A stretch of 6,610 nt of DNA. Origin: WHSP01 sp964424945. GTDB lineage: Bacteria > Gemmatimonadota > Gemmatimonadetes > Longimicrobiales > Longimicrobiaceae. The translations under genes were made by a program, and so were the position numbers. The notes under the pieces are model-generated. The model did no database searches. It was given only the letters and a program-made list of their open reading frames with translations, and had not been told where the DNA came from. This document shows, in pieces, positions 5,353 through 6,610 of the stretch. The DNA lies in NCBI GenBank assembly GCA_964424945.1, contig CAYRLB010000126.1, positions 1 to 6,610 of the forward strand, read 5' to 3'. The first letter of the stretch is position 1. Every line of letters starts with the position of its first letter.

Positions 5353-5742
5353 ATGGCCGAGGAAGGAAAGGGCGGAGTTCGGGAGGGGCTGCGAAACAGC
5401 GTCGGACTTCTCGTTGCCTTCAAAGAGGCAGTCCAGGAGACGCTGGAGGAAGCGAGGGACCGGGGCGACTTCAGTACGGAGAAGGCGCGCGCCCTCGTAC
5501 AGGAGGCGGCCCAGAAGGTCCAGCACAGCGTGGAAGAAGCCCGGGAGAAGCTCGACCTGGTGCCGCGGAAGGAGTTCGACGACCTGAAGGCGGAGGTCGA
5601 AGCGCTTCGGGAGCGGATCGCACAGCTCGAATCGGGCACCGTCGCGCTCCTGACGCCCACGTCGGAGGCGCCCACGTCGGAGGCGCCCACACAGAGGTCG
5701 GCCCCGGCCCCGGAGGAGACGTCCTTCCCCGTCGACGGATAG
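5353..5742 (+). CDS. UbiK/phasin-like coiled-coil protein
   Basis: A 129-residue acidic, mostly helical protein without signal peptide or membrane segment. Residues 11-68 form a long amphipathic helical region (GLLVAFKEAVQETLEEA, then RGDFSTEKARALVQEAAQKV) reminiscent of phasin-family proteins. Residues 70-93 contain VPRKEFDDLKAEVEALRERI, very like the C-terminal coiled coil of the UbiK/YqiC (BMFP) accessory family. The tail from 94 is Pro/Ser/Thr/Glu-rich and disordered, with two exact PTSEA repeats. UbiK helps organise ubiquinone-biosynthesis proteins in proteobacteria, but the length and the phasin-like part here differ, so I do not transfer that function. A scaffold or lipid/polymer-surface role is possible. 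The ATG is well supported by GGAG 8 bases upstream. It lies 17 bases after murA and 8 bases before pgeF, so co-transcription is likely. Confidence 0.75.
   Translation: MAEEGKGGVREGLRNSVGLLVAFKEAVQETLEEARDRGDFSTEKARALVQEAAQKVQHSVEEAREKLDLVPRKEFDDLKAEVEALRERIAQLESGTVALLTPTSEAPTSEAPTQRSAPAPEETSFPVDG
5654..5690 (+). repeat. 15-bp tandem repeat (about 2.5 copies) inside the coiled-coil gene
   Basis: The unit CGCCCACGTCGGAGG repeats with a 15-base period from 5654 to 5690, with no mismatch between copies. It encodes PTSEA twice (residues 102-111) followed by PT. Being a multiple of three, copy-number change would alter tail length without breaking the frame. Confidence 0.85.
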
Positions 5743-5750
5743 GCCGAACG

Positions 5751-6509
5751 GTGCATCAGGTACTCGAGGAGCCGGAAGCGGGCGAGGTCCCGCTCTGGCG
5801 CCATCCGGAGTGGAGGGAACGCTTTCCCTGGCTCGTCCAGGGAACGACCGGCCGCGGAGAGGGGGGCACCCCCTTCGATCTTGGTCTGTTCGGCAGCGGC
5901 CCGGCAGGTCGGGCGATCGATCGCTGGCGGAAGTTACGAACTACCACGGGGATGACTTCCGTCCTGCACTCGCACCAGATCCATGGGGCGAATGCGGGAT
6001 CCTGGAATGATCCGGTCCCTCCGGGCCTCTGCGTCGTCGAGGATCTCGACGCGCACGTGACAGGGCGACCCGGCCTGCTGCTCGCCATCTCCGTCGCCGA
6101 CTGCGTCCCCATCTTTCTTGTTGCGGAAGAGCCCAGGGTGGTCGGGGTCGTTCATGCGGGATGGCGCGGCGTCGCGGCGGGAGCGCTCGAAGGAACAGTC
6201 GAACTGATGGCGCGTCAGGGCGCGACGCCGGATAAGTTCTGGCTTCACGCGGGCCCGTCCATCTGCGGTTCGTGCTACGAAGTCGGCCCTGAGGTACATG
6301 CCGCGGTCAACGCCGACCGGCCCGTGCCCGAAGGCCCGACGCCGATCGACCTCCGCGGCGCGATCGCGCGACGTGCGCGAGAGCTCGGAATCGAGGGCGG
6401 GCGGATCTCGATCTCGGGGCACTGCACCCGCTGCGGCCCGGGCGATTTCTTCTCCCATCGGGGCGGCGATCCCCACCGCCAGATGGGCGTTCTAGGCCTT
6501 CTGGAGTAG
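5751..6509 (+). CDS. pgeF: peptidoglycan editing factor PgeF (YfiH / laccase-domain family)
   Basis: A complete 252-residue protein of the YfiH/DUF152 family, once called polyphenol oxidase or laccase. E. coli YfiH (PgeF) has been linked to removal of wrongly incorporated L-Ser from UDP-MurNAc precursors; some relatives are described as purine nucleosidase/deaminase enzymes. Signature blocks are HSHQIHGA (73-80), SVADCVPIFLV (114-124), VVHAGWRGVAAGALEGTV (133-150), GPSICGSCYEVGPEV (168-182) and DFFSHRGGDPHRQMGVL (232-248). The metal-site residues are His78, Cys118 and His135. No signal peptide is seen, as expected for a cytoplasmic enzyme. The GTG at 5751 gives the normal family length; the open frame runs further upstream, but only across the preceding genes. 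The ribosome binding site is weak (AGG at 5741-5743). Being third after murA fits a role in precursor fidelity. Confidence 0.94.
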   Translation: MHQVLEEPEAGEVPLWRHPEWRERFPWLVQGTTGRGEGGTPFDLGLFGSGPAGRAIDRWRKLRTTTGMTSVLHSHQIHGANAGSWNDPVPPGLCVVEDLDAHVTGRPGLLLAISVADCVPIFLVAEEPRVVGVVHAGWRGVAAGALEGTVELMARQGATPDKFWLHAGPSICGSCYEVGPEVHAAVNADRPVPEGPTPIDLRGAIARRARELGIEGGRISISGHCTRCGPGDFFSHRGGDPHRQMGVLGLLE

Positions 6510-6521
6510 CAGCCGGCGGAC

Positions 6522-6550
6522 TTGCCCGTTCCCCCAGGTGCGGGTATATT
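6522..6550 (+). promoter_or_regulatory. putative sigma70-type promoter for a gene beyond the window
   Basis: TTGCCC (6522-6527) and TATATT (6545-6550) are spaced by 17 bases, 12 bases after the pgeF stop. Transcription would start near 6557. No complete gene follows inside the window. An ATG at 6559 opens only an 11-codon frame, and an ATG at 6602 is too close to the edge to judge. Confidence 0.5.
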
Positions 6551-6568
6551 CCGAATCGATGGTTGGTT

Positions 6569-6588
6569 GCGGCACCTCCGGTGGCCGC
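6569..6588 (+). other. short GC-rich hairpin in the predicted leader
   Basis: GCGGC and ACC (6569-6576) pair with GGT and GCCGC (6580-6582, 6584-6588) around the loop TCC, with G6583 bulged. It would lie about 12 bases into the RNA started at the preceding promoter. It could be a leader structure or a chance GC-rich fold; no known riboswitch is recognised. Confidence 0.3.
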
Positions 6589-6610
6589 TTGTGAAGTGGG
6601 GATGCTGTCG

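Noticed and set aside
5151..5750. Upstream 200 codons of the open frame that ends in pgeF
   Set aside because: This part overlaps the murA end and the whole coiled-coil gene in another frame and is Arg/Gly-rich. PgeF homology begins only after 5751, where a GTG gives normal length.

Overview
This is a GC-rich bacterial window with ordinary chromosomal housekeeping genes. I see no mobile element, CRISPR array, rRNA or tRNA. The gene content, the GTG and TTG starts and the promoter style would fit Gemmatimonadota or a similar GC-rich, Gram-negative-type phylum. That placement is an inference from protein flavour, not a measurement.

Layout. (1) Positions 1-1797, plus strand: the 3' end of gatA followed by complete gatB, overlapping by one base. 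These are subunits A and B of the Glu-tRNA(Gln)/Asp-tRNA(Asn) amidotransferase. A 15-bp stem-loop and a doubtful 39-codon ORF follow directly. (2) Positions 2001-3772, minus strand: a divergent PII-like protein (TTG start), a small YtxH-type membrane protein and a secreted zinc-dependent phospholipase C-like protein with a GTG start only 4 bases after the YtxH gene. A near-consensus promoter (TTGACA, 18 bases, TAATAT) lies upstream of the PII-like gene. (3) Positions 4031-6509, plus strand: a tight cluster of murA (first committed step of peptidoglycan synthesis), a small coiled-coil protein with UbiK/phasin features, and pgeF (YfiH/laccase-domain family, now linked to peptidoglycan editing). 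Gaps are 17 and 8 bases. (4) The last 100 bases hold a good promoter candidate and a short hairpin, presumably the leader of a gene beyond the window.

How the parts relate. gatAB corrects misacylated tRNA. murA and pgeF both act on UDP-MurNAc precursor supply and fidelity, so their pairing makes functional sense. The minus-strand group has a plausible envelope theme (membrane anchor plus exported hydrolase), but its link to the PII-like protein is unproven.

Most notable points: MurA has Asp instead of the usual catalytic-loop Cys, which predicts fosfomycin insensitivity. The PII-like protein contains no tyrosine and has lost the usual C-terminal nucleotide-binding motif. A perfect complement of the 16S rRNA 3' tail is buried in the hairpin behind gatB. 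No clearly new multi-gene system was found.
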